This document shows, piece after piece, positions 10,800 through 21,622 of a DNA stretch of 64,000 nt. Location of the stretch: contig OY720345.1 in NCBI GenBank assembly GCA_963082975.1, positions 15,278,491 through 15,342,490 of the forward strand. Direction: 5' to 3'. Within the stretch, counting starts at the first letter, position 1. Each line of letters opens with the position of its first letter. The position numbers were made by a program, and so were the translations under genes. The notes under the pieces are model-generated. The model saw only the letters and a program-made list of their open reading frames with translations, was not told the origin of the DNA and did not search any database. Source of the DNA: Labia minor (Eukaryota; Arthropoda; Insecta; Dermaptera; Spongiphoridae).

Positions 10800-11175
10800 G
10801 ATTAATTACTTAGAATACCGAATTCTTGGACTCGAAAATTTCAAATAATAATAACGTGTACGAGAGATTTTAACAAAAGATCGGCAATTGACTCTGCGAC
10901 TAATATCCGAAGAATTGGGTATTAGCAAAGACACAGTAAGTAGTGTTTTCTGCTGTCCTGCTTGTGGATTGCCGGCCTGAACGTTGTTACGGCTACTCAG
11001 AGAACGATTCCAAATCAAGACTTTTCCAACAGTTTTCAAGCGTTATAGGAACATTGTCAGAAGTGGGTTCTGGCAAGTGGAGAGTATTTTGAAGGTTAAT
11101 AAACGTATTTACAATTAACATTCTCTTTTTGTTTTTATCATACCATACACCGAACTTTTTAGACACACCTCGTAT
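10800..11175 (+). pseudogene. Mariner relic (M4) downstream of gene B
   Basis: The + strand reads REILTKDRQLTLRLISEEL then GISKDTV, the helix-turn-helix region of mariner transposase. After a deletion it continues as VLASGEYFEG, like the family C-terminus. An end with ACACCTCGTATA follows. Heavily deleted. Confidence 0.6.
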
Positions 11176-11176
11176 A

Positions 11177-11676
11177 TATATATTTGTATTTTTGAAATAT
11201 TAAACCGCTCGAAGGATTTTTTTGAAATTCACATACATAATATTTATTAATATCACATTAATATTTACAACAAACATCGATCTGTATAGGTTTCAGCCTC
11301 GAGAAAAATCATCTTTGTCAGTTTTTTCTTAATTTAAAATACGAATTTTATTAATAAAAAATGGCGCCGTTCAACGTCAGATAGCGCTTTCTTAAATATA
11401 AAATATTAGAAATAAAATAAAATTAAAAATATTTAGTTTAATAATATTTTGTAATCAAATTACGAAATATACATTATGTTATATCCAAAGGCCTTACTTT
11501 TCTGTCATTCTGTGCATTAATATGTACGTTTAAGGGCTGTATTTTTTATTACTATTTTTTTTATTTATGTTTTTTAAATTATATGAAATTGTTTCATATA
11601 TTTTTAATCTTAAATATATTCATAGTTCTAAGGAATAATTTTTTTAAAGTACCGAGCCGCACGGTGAACCAGATAC
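11177..11676 (+). repeat. Repeat family X, full-length-like copy
   Basis: Begins TTGTATTTTTGAAATATTAA-type sequence and ends GTACCGAGCCGCACGGTGAACC. Matches 51035-51546 and inverted 22487-22962. It has no open frame. Confidence 0.65.
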
Positions 11677-12925
11677 TTTTATTTTATTTTCCAATAAGCC
11701 ACTTTGATTCTTAGAAATGTTTTTATTCTTATATTTAACAGTATTAATTGATTAATTAATACATTTTAATTTTAAACAATAGAAACAATTAAAATGAATA
11801 TATTAGCTATTTAAAAAAGGACATCTCAATAGATCGATTATCCAGTGCCGGATTAAGAAATTTTCGGGCCCTAGGCAAGGAAAGAATTCAGAGCCCCCAC
11901 CCATAAAATAAGAAATCTATGAAACTATTGATTAATTCATATTTTTTTGTTTTTCTTACGAAGGTTATGAACAACTAATATCTTATTAATTGACAAGATT
12001 GCTTCGGTTTCAACCATGTTTGGACAAATTAATTATATCTGGATTATTGCATTTTTATTACTTCTCAAGAAATTCTTTCTTCGCTTTTACTGATGCTTAT
12101 TAATCTTTAGTACAATAATTTCAAATAGAATTATATGTTTAAAAAAAATTGCATGCAATATAAATTGTAAAAAAAATATATTCATTATTTTAAAAATAGA
12201 TTGATTAATATTTTAGCAATTTAATAATAATAATTAAAATCATACACAAAAAAGGTTTAATTTATTATATATTAATATTTTCACACTTTCCTTAGAATTT
12301 ATTGAATTCATCGTTTCTTTATTTGGATTAGTAATTTGTTTTTGACAACTGAATAAATTAGTCACGTTTTGTGTGTTTTCGATTTTTTACTTAAAAAGCA
12401 TAAGAAATATTACAAGAAAGTTATGTAACATTTGCGTGAAGCAATACGGCTCAAACGATCGGAATTGTGGAAAAACAAATAATAACATCATGATTATGCA
12501 CCAGCTCACATATCATTGCTTGTTCGTGATTTTTTGACCAAAAACAACACCGTAATCATACTTCAACCATCCTATTCACCAGATTTGGCTTTCTGTGACT
12601 TTTTCATATTCCAAAAACTGAAGGGACCAATGAAAGAAAGGTGTTTTGCCACAATTGATGAAATAAGTCAAAAATAGAAGAACACACAAAAACATTACTA
12701 ACTTTTTCAGTTGTCAAAAACAAACTATTAATCCAAAATGGCTGATAATGTCAACATAAGAGAAACATCTATGTACCAATATAAAAAAAAAATAATTTCG
12801 TTAATCGAATCTACACAGCTTTGTATTTATATTTATTTCCTTCAATTTCCTTAAATTTCCTTAAATTTGTTGTTTAAAAAGTTACTTATTGCTATGATTA
12901 TCGCTATTTCCTGGTTTAAGATAAC
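11435..12925 (+). repeat. Composite repeat copy R2, with mariner M1 relic
   Basis: Near-continuous match to 1-1585. It includes the hAT-like end CAGTGCCGGATTAAG (11842) and the decayed mariner (about 12310-12830, with YSPDL-type remnant near 12580). Confidence 0.6.
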
Positions 12926-12929
12926 ATTT

Positions 12930-13340
12930 GCTATGGTTCAATGGAAATCCAATGGAACTACTAAGATTGTCACTGAAAAAAAATTATTCTAATACAAATA
13001 AGTGACTATTTAAATAAAAAATAATCATTTAATAAATTAACTAATGAAATAAATTTTTTAAATACTAAATAATTAGATCAGTTGCAAAACCTTTAACATT
13101 AAATTAAAAAAAGAAAGAAATTAGGAAATAAATGTAAGTGTAAACAAATTATTTTTTTTTTATATTATATAAAAATATACAAATTTTTTCTTATTTTTCT
13201 TACTTATTTCTTCAAAAAAATGAATTTAATTTAATAATTTTTCTATAAAAATAACCATTAAATGTATTATTTATAAATAATTATTAATATAAAATAATAT
13301 AATTATTTTATTATATATTAATAAAATTAATATAATTAAT
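12930..13340. other. AT-rich DNA, no gene seen
   Basis: Homopolymer-rich A/T sequence with only trivial frames. Confidence 0.5.
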
Positions 13341-13344
13341 GTGG

Positions 13345-13505
13345 GAATTGAAACCCAGTTCAAGGGATGTGGGCGTCAGGGGTGTTTCAACCTCCTCACT
13401 CCACTTCCTTGTCCCTGATTGTAAAATGCAACCCTGATCATGATTGAGACAGGGCCTTTGGTGACATCCAGATTTGCCCTAGAGACCAATCCAACCCCTT
13501 CCACA
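13345..13505 (-). repeat. Possible tRNA-derived SINE fragment
   Basis: A GC-balanced island in AT-rich DNA. Its inverse strand has CTGGGTTTCAATTCCC, close to a pol III B box (GGTTCRANNCC), followed by about 140 bp of unique sequence. No second copy is visible here, so the assignment is weak. Confidence 0.3.
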
Positions 13506-13639
13506 TTACTACATTAATAAAAAATATAAAATTAATAATAATTATTATTAATAAAATAATTATTATTTTTTTAGAAAATATATTAATTAATTATTCACTG
13601 AAATGTTTATATTTAATGTAATGGTTTTTTTATGATGTT

Positions 13640-13890
13640 AGGGGGGTGTAATGGGGGGTGTGAATAAATTTAATTATAAAAGGATAATAATGAAATACTA
13701 AATGAAATGAAATAATAAATTATTTAAAGAAATAAAGGAATTTAATACGGGAAAAAAATCTTGGCTGGGACATTCATGTAATGGTTTTATTGATGATGTG
13801 TGTGGGGGGGTGAGGGAGGGTGTTTATAATTAAGAAGTATATAGGAGAGGGAAGGTAGGGAGTGGAGGGGGGGGAAGTATGTAATGGCGA
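13640..13890 (+). other. G-rich tracts with quadruplex-like spacing
   Basis: Runs of G (GGGGGGTGTAATGGGGGG near 13642, GGGGGGGTGAGGGAGGG near 13805, GGGGGGGGAAG near 13868) occur in an otherwise AT-rich region. The block from 13625 to 13820 looks partly self-repeated (ATGTAATGGTTTT...GATG). No coding frame. Confidence 0.45.
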
Positions 13891-14099
13891 TGCGCGGACT
13901 TAGGTGCGCACTGGCTCTCGTTTGTGTGATTGAAAAGGGGTAAAGAGAGGAGTAAGGGAGGTAAGATTCAATTAAAATATAGGTTTTGGTCCATGTTGTA
14001 AGGTAGCAATCAGATAACTAAGATCCAACGTGGAATGAGAGATAAATACCAATAAGAGAGAAAGAGATAGAGACAAAAAAACTATCTTTAACAAAAAAC

Positions 14100-14715
14100 A
14101 AAATGACCCACAAATTGCACATAAAAGGAAATATCATTTCAGTATTTATGTTTTTATTAATGAAAAATAAATTCACTAAAAGGAGTTCATTCAAGTTTAA
14201 TTAAATTAAATGGATTAATTTGATAGACCTATTATATATACTTGTATAATATTATTAAATGACAATTCAGAATTAATAAAATAATATATTAATTAGTATC
14301 AAGTAAAATAAAATAGATGTTGGAATAATCTTTATTAAAGTCTGATTACATTATTTTAATGACTTTAAACGATGTTAATTAAGATGTTGATATTTTGTTT
14401 TATTCGAGAGATACCAATTATAATTTGTGTCCTGCTTTTATTTATTTTATTTTTTATTTAGAAAATGTATATTCCAAAGTTTATGGTAGAATTATTATAA
14501 AATTGTGGGTTCACAAAAGTAAACTTCAACTGGAATAAAATATTAAAATACATAAACTCTCGATTATTTATGTGATTAATTATAAATTAAAATCTGGAGT
14601 AGTTTAGCAGCACTGGCGGATTCCTCTTACTCTTATATTTTTAAATTTTATTTCATCATTTAATAAATTATTTCTTTTTTCTTTAATTCTCCTTTATTTT
14701 ATTATATTTACTAGC
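14100..14715. other. AT-rich DNA, no gene seen
   Basis: No open frame with coding character, transposon end or RNA gene was recognised. Confidence 0.5.
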
Positions 14716-14718
14716 TAT

Positions 14719-15155
14719 AACTTCTTAGAGGGACAGGCGGCTTCTAGCCGCACGAGATTGATTAATAATAATAATTTTTGGGAAATTTTGTTACAAATAC
14801 TTAAAAAACAAAATAATGTTTAAATATAAAATTAATAAATTTATTCTCAAATCGATGTAATATTTTATTTCAATATTTAATAATAACAAAACAAAATTTA
14901 AAAAAATTGAAATTAGTAACAAATTGATAATTTTGATAGGTTTCTTTTTATGTTTTTATTATGTTTACTCTCTAAATTCTTTTTTATAATAAATAATAAT
15001 AGTAATATCAAAAATTAGAATATTTCAATTTTTTTTTTATTTTAAATTCTAAAAATATTGTGAATTGTAAAATTCTAAATTTGTAGCTAACTTCATAAAG
15101 TGACAGACATTTCATATATACATAAATAGGAAATTATATATATTGATTATATTTA
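14719..15155 (+). repeat. Dispersed repeat with 18S rRNA-derived head, copy 1
   Basis: Positions 14719-14761 read AACTTCTTAGAGGGACAGGC...AGCCGCACGAGATTGA, the conserved 3' region of arthropod 18S rRNA. Then TTAATAATAATAATT replaces the expected GCAATAACAGG. The following ~390 bp of AT-rich DNA is shared with copy 2 at 21623-22225, so rRNA piece and tail move as one unit. Confidence 0.65.
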
Positions 15156-15159
15156 TTAT

Positions 15160-16160
15160 TTATTTATTTCTTCCTTTTTATTATCTTTAATATTTTTTTT
15201 TGTATTTCGACTCAAGCAGGACGGAAGGAATTGATAATAATTCAATTTCTGTTGTGGTGGGGCTAAACCTTCGACCAAATCAGATGATTAACTATGATAG
15301 TTATCACTGGTGGAGTTAACTGTTGATGGTTTGATACTAGGTTGCAGGATCTTCGTTGCACTTATGATGGATATGAAATTTTGGATGGTATTTCCAAGAG
15401 AGCCTTCAGCAAGTATAAACTTTTTCAACATACGATCCAATCCAATTCTGGCTTTTTATATTAAAATTAATGAATAGAAGACACTCATCTCTAAAGATAA
15501 ATTTTATTTAGTCTAGTGAGCTATCTTAATATTTTGAAGGTGAAGATTAATTAAGTTAATTCCTCCAAAGTGGCCATTAGAATTTAATTCTCATTATAGA
15601 ATTTAAACTCACTCTCTTAGATAAACGTTGACAGTGCGTCTTAGTTTAGTAACTTATATATAAATACTCGATAAACGAGTGAGATTTGATTCAATTATTA
15701 TTTTATTAAGTTTTCAACAATTGGGTTTTATTAAACTTTATCCATTTTAGAAAGTTTTTGCGTTGAAGTCTCTGTACGGAAGATGAAAGATTTAGATTAA
15801 TGTTACTTTTTTAAATTATTGAAATTGTAATTTAATCAACAATTAAGAGCATTATTATTTTGTTGTGTAAATATCATATATTAGCTTGAATTTAGATGGA
15901 ACTTTAATGGAAAGCGAGTGAAAGGAAGATTTTACCGAATGTGTTTCATGATTGCCTACAATCAAGGGGCTTAATGATATTTTCTAATTTACCAAAGAAA
16001 ATGTTTAAGATATTGAAAATAAATTTTGTTAATAATTTTTTTAAAATAATTTTTAGCTAAATTATAATCTAATTCTATAAAAAAAAGACATTTTTCTCCC
16101 GCCTATTAAAATTGAAACTTTTAAAGATACCATAAAAATATAAATTGAATCTTATCATCA
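15160..16160. other. Unassigned intergenic DNA
   Basis: A moderately balanced stretch (15205-15480) contains GATAGTTATCACT and several short G/C-bearing words but no open exon. Nothing else was recognised. Confidence 0.4.
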
Positions 16161-16169
16161 ATATATATA

Positions 16170-17035
16170 TATATATAAGGTTTTTGTCTGCACGTTGCTC
16201 AGAATTTAAAATTTTTTGCATATCTTCGCGTTTTATGATAGTGACTTAAGAATTTTTCATGTCTGTCCGGAAATTCTCACGTTATAAACTCAAAATTGAC
16301 TGAACCGATTTCGATGAAATTACATACAACTATTTCTTCATAGGGTATAAATTTTATTAATATCTAATCAATAACCGCGGAAATTATTTTTTTAAAATTT
16401 GATATGTACATGTTGTCATCCAACAGCACAAAGAAAAATTTAAGTAAAAAGAAATCTTTTTAAAAAATACACTTTACTTAAAATTGCACTAAAAAGTAAA
16501 AAATAAAATCACTTTAAAGTGTGTGCGCTCAAATTATAATAACACCAAATGGAAGCAAATGTTTTACGGTGTTATTATAATTTGAGCGCACACACTTTAA
16601 AGTGATTTTATTTTTTACTTTTTAGTGCAATTTTAAGTAAAGTGTATTTTTTAAAAAGATTTCTTTTTACTTAAATTTATTTTATACTTTTTAGTCGTAT
16701 TAAGCGCTTCTAGAGCTGCTATCGCCATCTATGATTGAAATAGTGAACTATTCCATATTCCGCATATGAAAGTTTAGTTAATTAATTACCACTAATAGAT
16801 AAATAATTCAGTGGATTTTTCAATTGATTCGTATATTATTAGCAGGAGCAAGCGCGTATGCAAAATTTCAAGTTGATTGAATGACGGGAAGTTGTTGAAA
16901 TATCGATTATAAAATGCCGCGGACAAACATCCGGACAGAGTGAGTTAAGTAAAAGTGTATAATAAAATACAAAAAATGTCTATATATATATATATATATA
17001 TATAAAGGTTTTTGTCTGCAAATTGCTCAGAATTT
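16170..17035 (+). repeat. Degraded element with duplicated AAGGTTTTTGTCTGC end
   Basis: AAGGTTTTTGTCTGCA...TTGCTCAGAATTTAAA occurs at about 16179 and again at about 17005. The first copy is followed by TGACTGAACCGATTTCGATG and later CATCCGGACAGAGTGAG, phrases typical of arthropod repeat 5'/3' regions. A perfect hairpin sits inside (16436-16678). Confidence 0.4.
16436..16678. repeat. Perfect 111-bp inverted repeat with 21-nt loop
   Basis: 16436-16546 is the exact reverse complement of 16568-16678; the loop is 16547-16567. A transcript would form a 111-bp perfect duplex. The outer ends are AAATTTAAGTAAAAAG and its inverse. It could be a very young foldback MITE or an hpRNA locus. Confidence 0.9.
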
Positions 17036-17039
17036 AAAA

Positions 17040-18190
17040 ATTTTAGAAACATAATCTAATTTTAATTAATAAACAAAAAATTAAATATTACAAATGTAAA
17101 TATAATATAAAATGTTAATCAAAAATATTTAATTAAAGAATAACTACCCGAAAGTAAACTTTGATCAATATCTAAAGGCCAACTCAAATGAATATAAGTA
17201 AATATATCAATACTAGAAATTATCTTTAATAGTTTAATTTTTATCGGGCGGTTTCATTGGATAAAAAGTTTTTTTTTATAAATTTAGGTGAAAATTTAAC
17301 TTAAAATTATTTGAAAAAATATATTTTGAATATCTTAAATATTTTCTTTGATAAATTAGAGGAATTTTGATAAAACTTTTTATTCCAAACAAACTTCCAT
17401 TAAGCAATATGTGGCACTCGATTCAAATTTACGAAGATGAAAATTATTAAAGTTTGACAGATTAGCTGATTATGAACGTCGAAATATGCAGCATGCCCCC
17501 CCCCCCCCGAGATTACATTCAAATTGGAATTAAATTCAATCAAATATTTTAGATTTTTAGATAACAAAAAAATTATTTTTTTTCATTTGAAATTTAAAAA
17601 TATAAAATCAAATAATAAATTTCAATAATAGAGCGTAAATAATATATCATTTTTTTATCAGCATTTTATTTTAAAAAAAGTAAGATTTTGTTTTATAGTA
17701 TTTTAGTATCGGTTAGGAAAGAATTGAGGACGACTCACATTATATTTCTTAATAGTATATATATAATTTATTATGATAATAATTTAAAAATATGAATCCT
17801 TTTATAGTTAATGAATATGTTTTATCATTTTTTTAGATAAAGTTAAAAAAAACATTACAAATTTCCAAATTAGGTTAATTTTTTTTTTGTTCTATTTTAA
17901 AATTTCTTATTTAAAAGAAAATATTTCTAATAAAAAATAAAACAAAAAAAAAATAAAAATATTTTTTATAATTTAAAATAAAAATTAAATATTTCAAAAA
18001 TTAGATAAAAATCGGTATTTTTTGTTCAGTATTTGAATAACAAATATTATTAATTTTTAGTAAAAACATTCTGACCCGTTTCAATATATTTTATTTTTTT
18101 AAATAAATGTGTGTGACAAAAAAAAAAGAAAAATAGACGACTATTTAATTGTCGTATAACATGACTTTCTGATAAATTATTCAAATAATT
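17040..18190. other. AT-rich DNA, no gene seen
   Basis: Contains a poly(C) run (about 17497-17508) and long A/T homopolymers. It lies upstream of the gene C promoter. No coding exon was found. Confidence 0.5.
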
Positions 18191-18193
18191 ATT

Positions 18194-18292
18194 TTATTTG
18201 TCTATTCTCTATCTTATTTTGTAATTTTATCTTTATTTAATTGATTTATAATGAGGAAAGGAGAACATGTATAAGTATATATATATATATAA
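18194..18292 (+). promoter_or_regulatory. Probable promoter of gene C
   Basis: This stretch contains the 60-bp block shared with gene B (18194-18254), then a TA-rich run (18276-18292) able to act as a TATA element about 55-65 bases before the ATG. Inferred from position and from similarity to the gene B upstream block. Confidence 0.45.
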
Positions 18293-18343
18293 TTTGAATA
18301 TTTCGTCTATTTAATCTATATAGTCATAAACGTCCAATCAAAC

Positions 18344-20964
18344 ATGAATTGTAAGTATTTTTTCAAGTTTTACTAAAATAAATTATATAAAATGAATGCC
18401 CTTTCTCTAATTATATTTCTATTAATAATACTTTTACTTGTAAAAAATAAATATTTATTTATAATTCTTTTGATTTAAAATAATTCGATTATGAACACCA
18501 TCTATAATATTAAATTGTAAAGAATTCTTCAATGTTATAGCAAATTTATATTCAAAGAGTAAATTTTAATTTTTGAGTGGATTATAAATTAAAAATTATC
18601 TTTTGGGTGCACTAAAATTAGATTGTTTTATCTATTCTTGATGCAAGAAGCAACTAAAATTGATTAATAAACTGCGGGGTGATTATATGTGTAATTTGTA
18701 AAAACAAACAAACATAAAGGTCTCTTTTAGCCCCAAAACACCAGCACTCGTTTTTTTAGAAATTCTTTACCTTTCTATAAAATGCCAACATACACTTTCT
18801 CTTAACATCTTAAAAAGAAAAAAAAAAGAAAAAAAATAATTCTTGGATTTTTATATCACAATATAATAGGAATATCAATGTCTAAAAAGTATTTATGATT
18901 CTACATTTTCAATGCTTAAATGAAAAAAAAAGACTTAACAGCCTTAGAAACGAGTAGCTGTCTCTTCTTGATATTTTTTTTGTCAGCTTATTTTTTTCCT
19001 CCCTTTCAATTAGGATTTTCTTAGTCTATAATAGGAGGACAATTCTTCCGCCTATCAAAAATTCCTCGATTTTAAACTTCATGAATGCAATTATCTATAC
19101 TCTTTGCCAATATTTCATTTATATACCAGGTATATTCAATAAATAAAGAAACAAATGGCTTTAGCTCAAAAACGGTTTATTTGATTCTTACAATATTCAA
19201 GCTATTTTTCAACATAAGCACTCCCCACAGTTATGCACTTGTCCCATCTATCTTGCAGCTTCCTAAGCGGTCCCTTTATTAGTTTAAAAAATTGGGTTCG
19301 GAGATCTTACCTCATCCTGCCTACAGTCCCGACCTCGCCCCACCTGATTTTTATCTGTTTTGTTCACTCAAAGACGCCTTACGTGAAAAAAGATTTGCTA
19401 ACAATGAGAAACCATGTCATCCTAAGGTCCATTGTTCCTAAGCTATGAAGTATCTAAAGCTAACGCTCTACCAACTGCAGTCATTGCAAGACACATTTAT
19501 ATCCTGCTAAATATCTTATATATGATATACATGTAAGAGAATTGTTTTTTCTCTTATATAAAATTAAAATTAATTAATTAAATGTATATTTAATGAATTA
19601 ATATTCGAAATAAAAACTCTGTAAATATCAAGTGTTATTCACCAAAAAATTAAAATTGATCAAAAATTATTTAAGCTTGAGTGAATGAATAAAAAGTATT
19701 GTATTAACTAAATATAAAGAGTGAGAAGTAATAGTAGTATTTAAATCAATATTTTCTATAAAAAAAGCTGCAAGAAAGATGGGACACGTGCATAACTATG
19801 TTGAAAAATAGCCTGAATATTGTAAGAATCAAATAAACCGTTTTTGAGCTATAGCCATTTTTTTTATAGAAAATATTCATTTAATTACTACTATTACTTC
19901 TCACTCTTTATATTTAGTTAATTAATAAAATACTTTTTATTCATTCACTCAAGTTTAAATAATGTGTGATCAACTTTAATTTTTTGGTGAATAACACTTG
20001 ATATTTATAAAGTCTTTTTTTCAAATATTATTTCATTAAATTTATATTTAATGAATTAATTTTAATTTTATATAAGAGAAAAAAAATCATTCTCTTACAA
20101 ATGTAGGTATACTATATATAAGATATTGAACAGGATATAATTGTGTTTTGCAATGGCTGCAGTTAGTATAGCTTTAACTTTAAAAAGTTCATGTCTTACT
20201 TTATAGTCCGGAAGATGAAAGTTGGTGCACGAGCCGACCCCACCCTCGGCCAACCAGTTCCCGCGTTTGCTCCCACCATTCCAACGAAACCACACCGCGC
20301 AACTATGTTGCGCATATCACCTTTTTTATAGTTTAGTCTGAGAGATTAGAAGACTGTGGTAAAGGGGAAATCATTCTAGGAGGGGGTACTCCCGCCTCTC
20401 CTGGCCGCCACCCCTCACGCACCAACTTTCATCTCCCAGACTATAGTTAGGACCAATGTAAATCTTTTTCTATTTTTCCATTTAATATTATGATTTTGTT
20501 ATATGTATATAGGTATATAGGTATGTACATATTTATATTAATTGAAATTATTTAATAATAAAAAAAAGTAACTAAAATGTCATTTTTCTTTGTTTGGTCA
20601 AGTAGGTATTGACTTTAAATTTTTTTTTTTATATTACTTGTATATGTATAACTTATATATTATTACTAATTCAGCATTTTTTTTTGTTTTGTTTTCAGAT
20701 TTGTATTTCTTTGTGTTTTATGCTTTATTTGGATCGCTATTTCAACATGCCATTTCAAAAAAGAATATATTAATTTGCCCATCGGAAGGACAACCTGTTT
20801 ATACACATCGGGAATGTAATTTATACTATGAGTGTAGTAACGGTAAACCATATATAATGGAATGTCCACCCACTTTATATTACAACTCTGAAGTACTTGC
20901 ATGTGACTGGGCTCATAATGTCAATTGCACAAATAATGCAATTATTGGCTATGATGTAGAATAA
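18344..20964 (+). CDS. Gene C: single-domain secreted CBM14 protein
   Basis: Exon 1 is 18344-18350 (ATG AAT T, donor GTAAGT) and exon 2 is 20699-20964 (acceptor TTTTCAG). The phase 1 join creates MNYLYFFVFYALFGSLFQHA, a hydrophobic leader, followed by one CBM14 domain with cysteines C-x12-C-x5-C-x9-C-x12-C-x7-C and the aromatic motif NLYYEC. The protein ends IIGYDVE at TAA. AATAAA motifs lie at the stop and near 21002. The intron of about 2.35 kb contains an inverted mariner remnant (19123-20180) and a small inverted-repeat element (20200-20455). An unspliced reading upstream of the acceptor also gives an ATG, but it crosses the polypyrimidine tract and is unlikely to be used. Probable secreted chitin-binding protein, a paralogue of B and E. 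Confidence 0.82.
19123..19510. pseudogene. Scrambled mariner (M5), two fragments head to head
   Basis: 19123-19270 read on the minus strand gives a mariner C-terminus (RKLQDRWDKCITVGSAYVEK). 19300-19400 read on the + strand gives the catalytic-side segment HPAYSPDLAPPDFYLF with SLKDALREKRFANNEK. The two halves are therefore in opposite orientations. In gene C intron 1. Confidence 0.65.
19456..20180. repeat. Long inverted repeat around a mariner C-terminal remnant
   Basis: Left arm about 19456-19775 and right arm about 19862-20180 are imperfect reverse complements (ACTGCAGTCATTGCAA against its inverse near 20150). The ~85-bp centre repeats the mariner C-terminus and 3' end on the + strand (GGGACACGTGCATAACT). 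Arms of over 300 bp can fold into one hairpin. Confidence 0.6.
20200..20455. mobile_element. Short inverted-repeat element (MITE) in gene C intron
   Basis: TATAGTCCGGAAGATGAAAG-TTGGTGC at the left is mirrored by GCACCAACTTTCATCTCCC-AGACTATA at the right. The core is GC-rich (CCGACCCCACCCTCGG, CTCCTGGCCGCCACCCC). TA is present at both ends. Superfamily not determined. Confidence 0.6.
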
Positions 20965-21049
20965 TAAAAACTTTGACTTAATTATATCATAAATTATAAA
21001 CAATAAAGAATTTTGTTATTTGTTTTTCTCATTCAATCTACTATTTCTA

Positions 21050-21600
21050 TTAAAGTATCAAATGTCCTAATATATCATAATATTTGTTTTTATAAAATAT
21101 ATACTTACCTATACTATATTAGTATTCACATAGGTTTAGAATGCAATTTTATTTTCTATCATTTTATATTTAAATACATTTAATATGGCTAAATTTAACA
21201 ATGATAATAATTAACATTTTTTACTAAATATATTTAAATCTTCACAAAATATTTAAAAAAACAAATCATAATGTTTTAGATAGTTTTCATCATTGGAGAA
21301 ATCTCAAGAGTTTTTTTTTTTTTGATTTCAAGTATTTATTTCCTATTAAATCGATTAATTCTTGATGATAATAATTTAATGACATCAATAATAAATTAAA
21401 TTATTTTGTTTAAATAATTAAATAAATAAATATATAGATATATATACAGTATTTGATATAATGAACCTAGAAAATAATCCTTTTCTATGAAAGAAACTCA
21501 ATTATGAGGATTTAATAAAAGATATGGAAGAAGGAGAAAATGTTGAAATTTAAAAAAGAAAAATATTCATTCTTATAATTATATTAGCCGTTCCCGGCAT
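21050..21600. other. AT-rich DNA, no gene seen
   Basis: Follows the gene C polyadenylation signal. Only short frames. Confidence 0.5.
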
Positions 21601-21622
21601 CATATGCTTCCGGCGGCATAAA

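Noticed and set aside
14719-14761. A real 18S rRNA gene or rDNA unit
   Set aside because: Only about 43 bases match and the next bases diverge completely; it is a fragment within a repeat.
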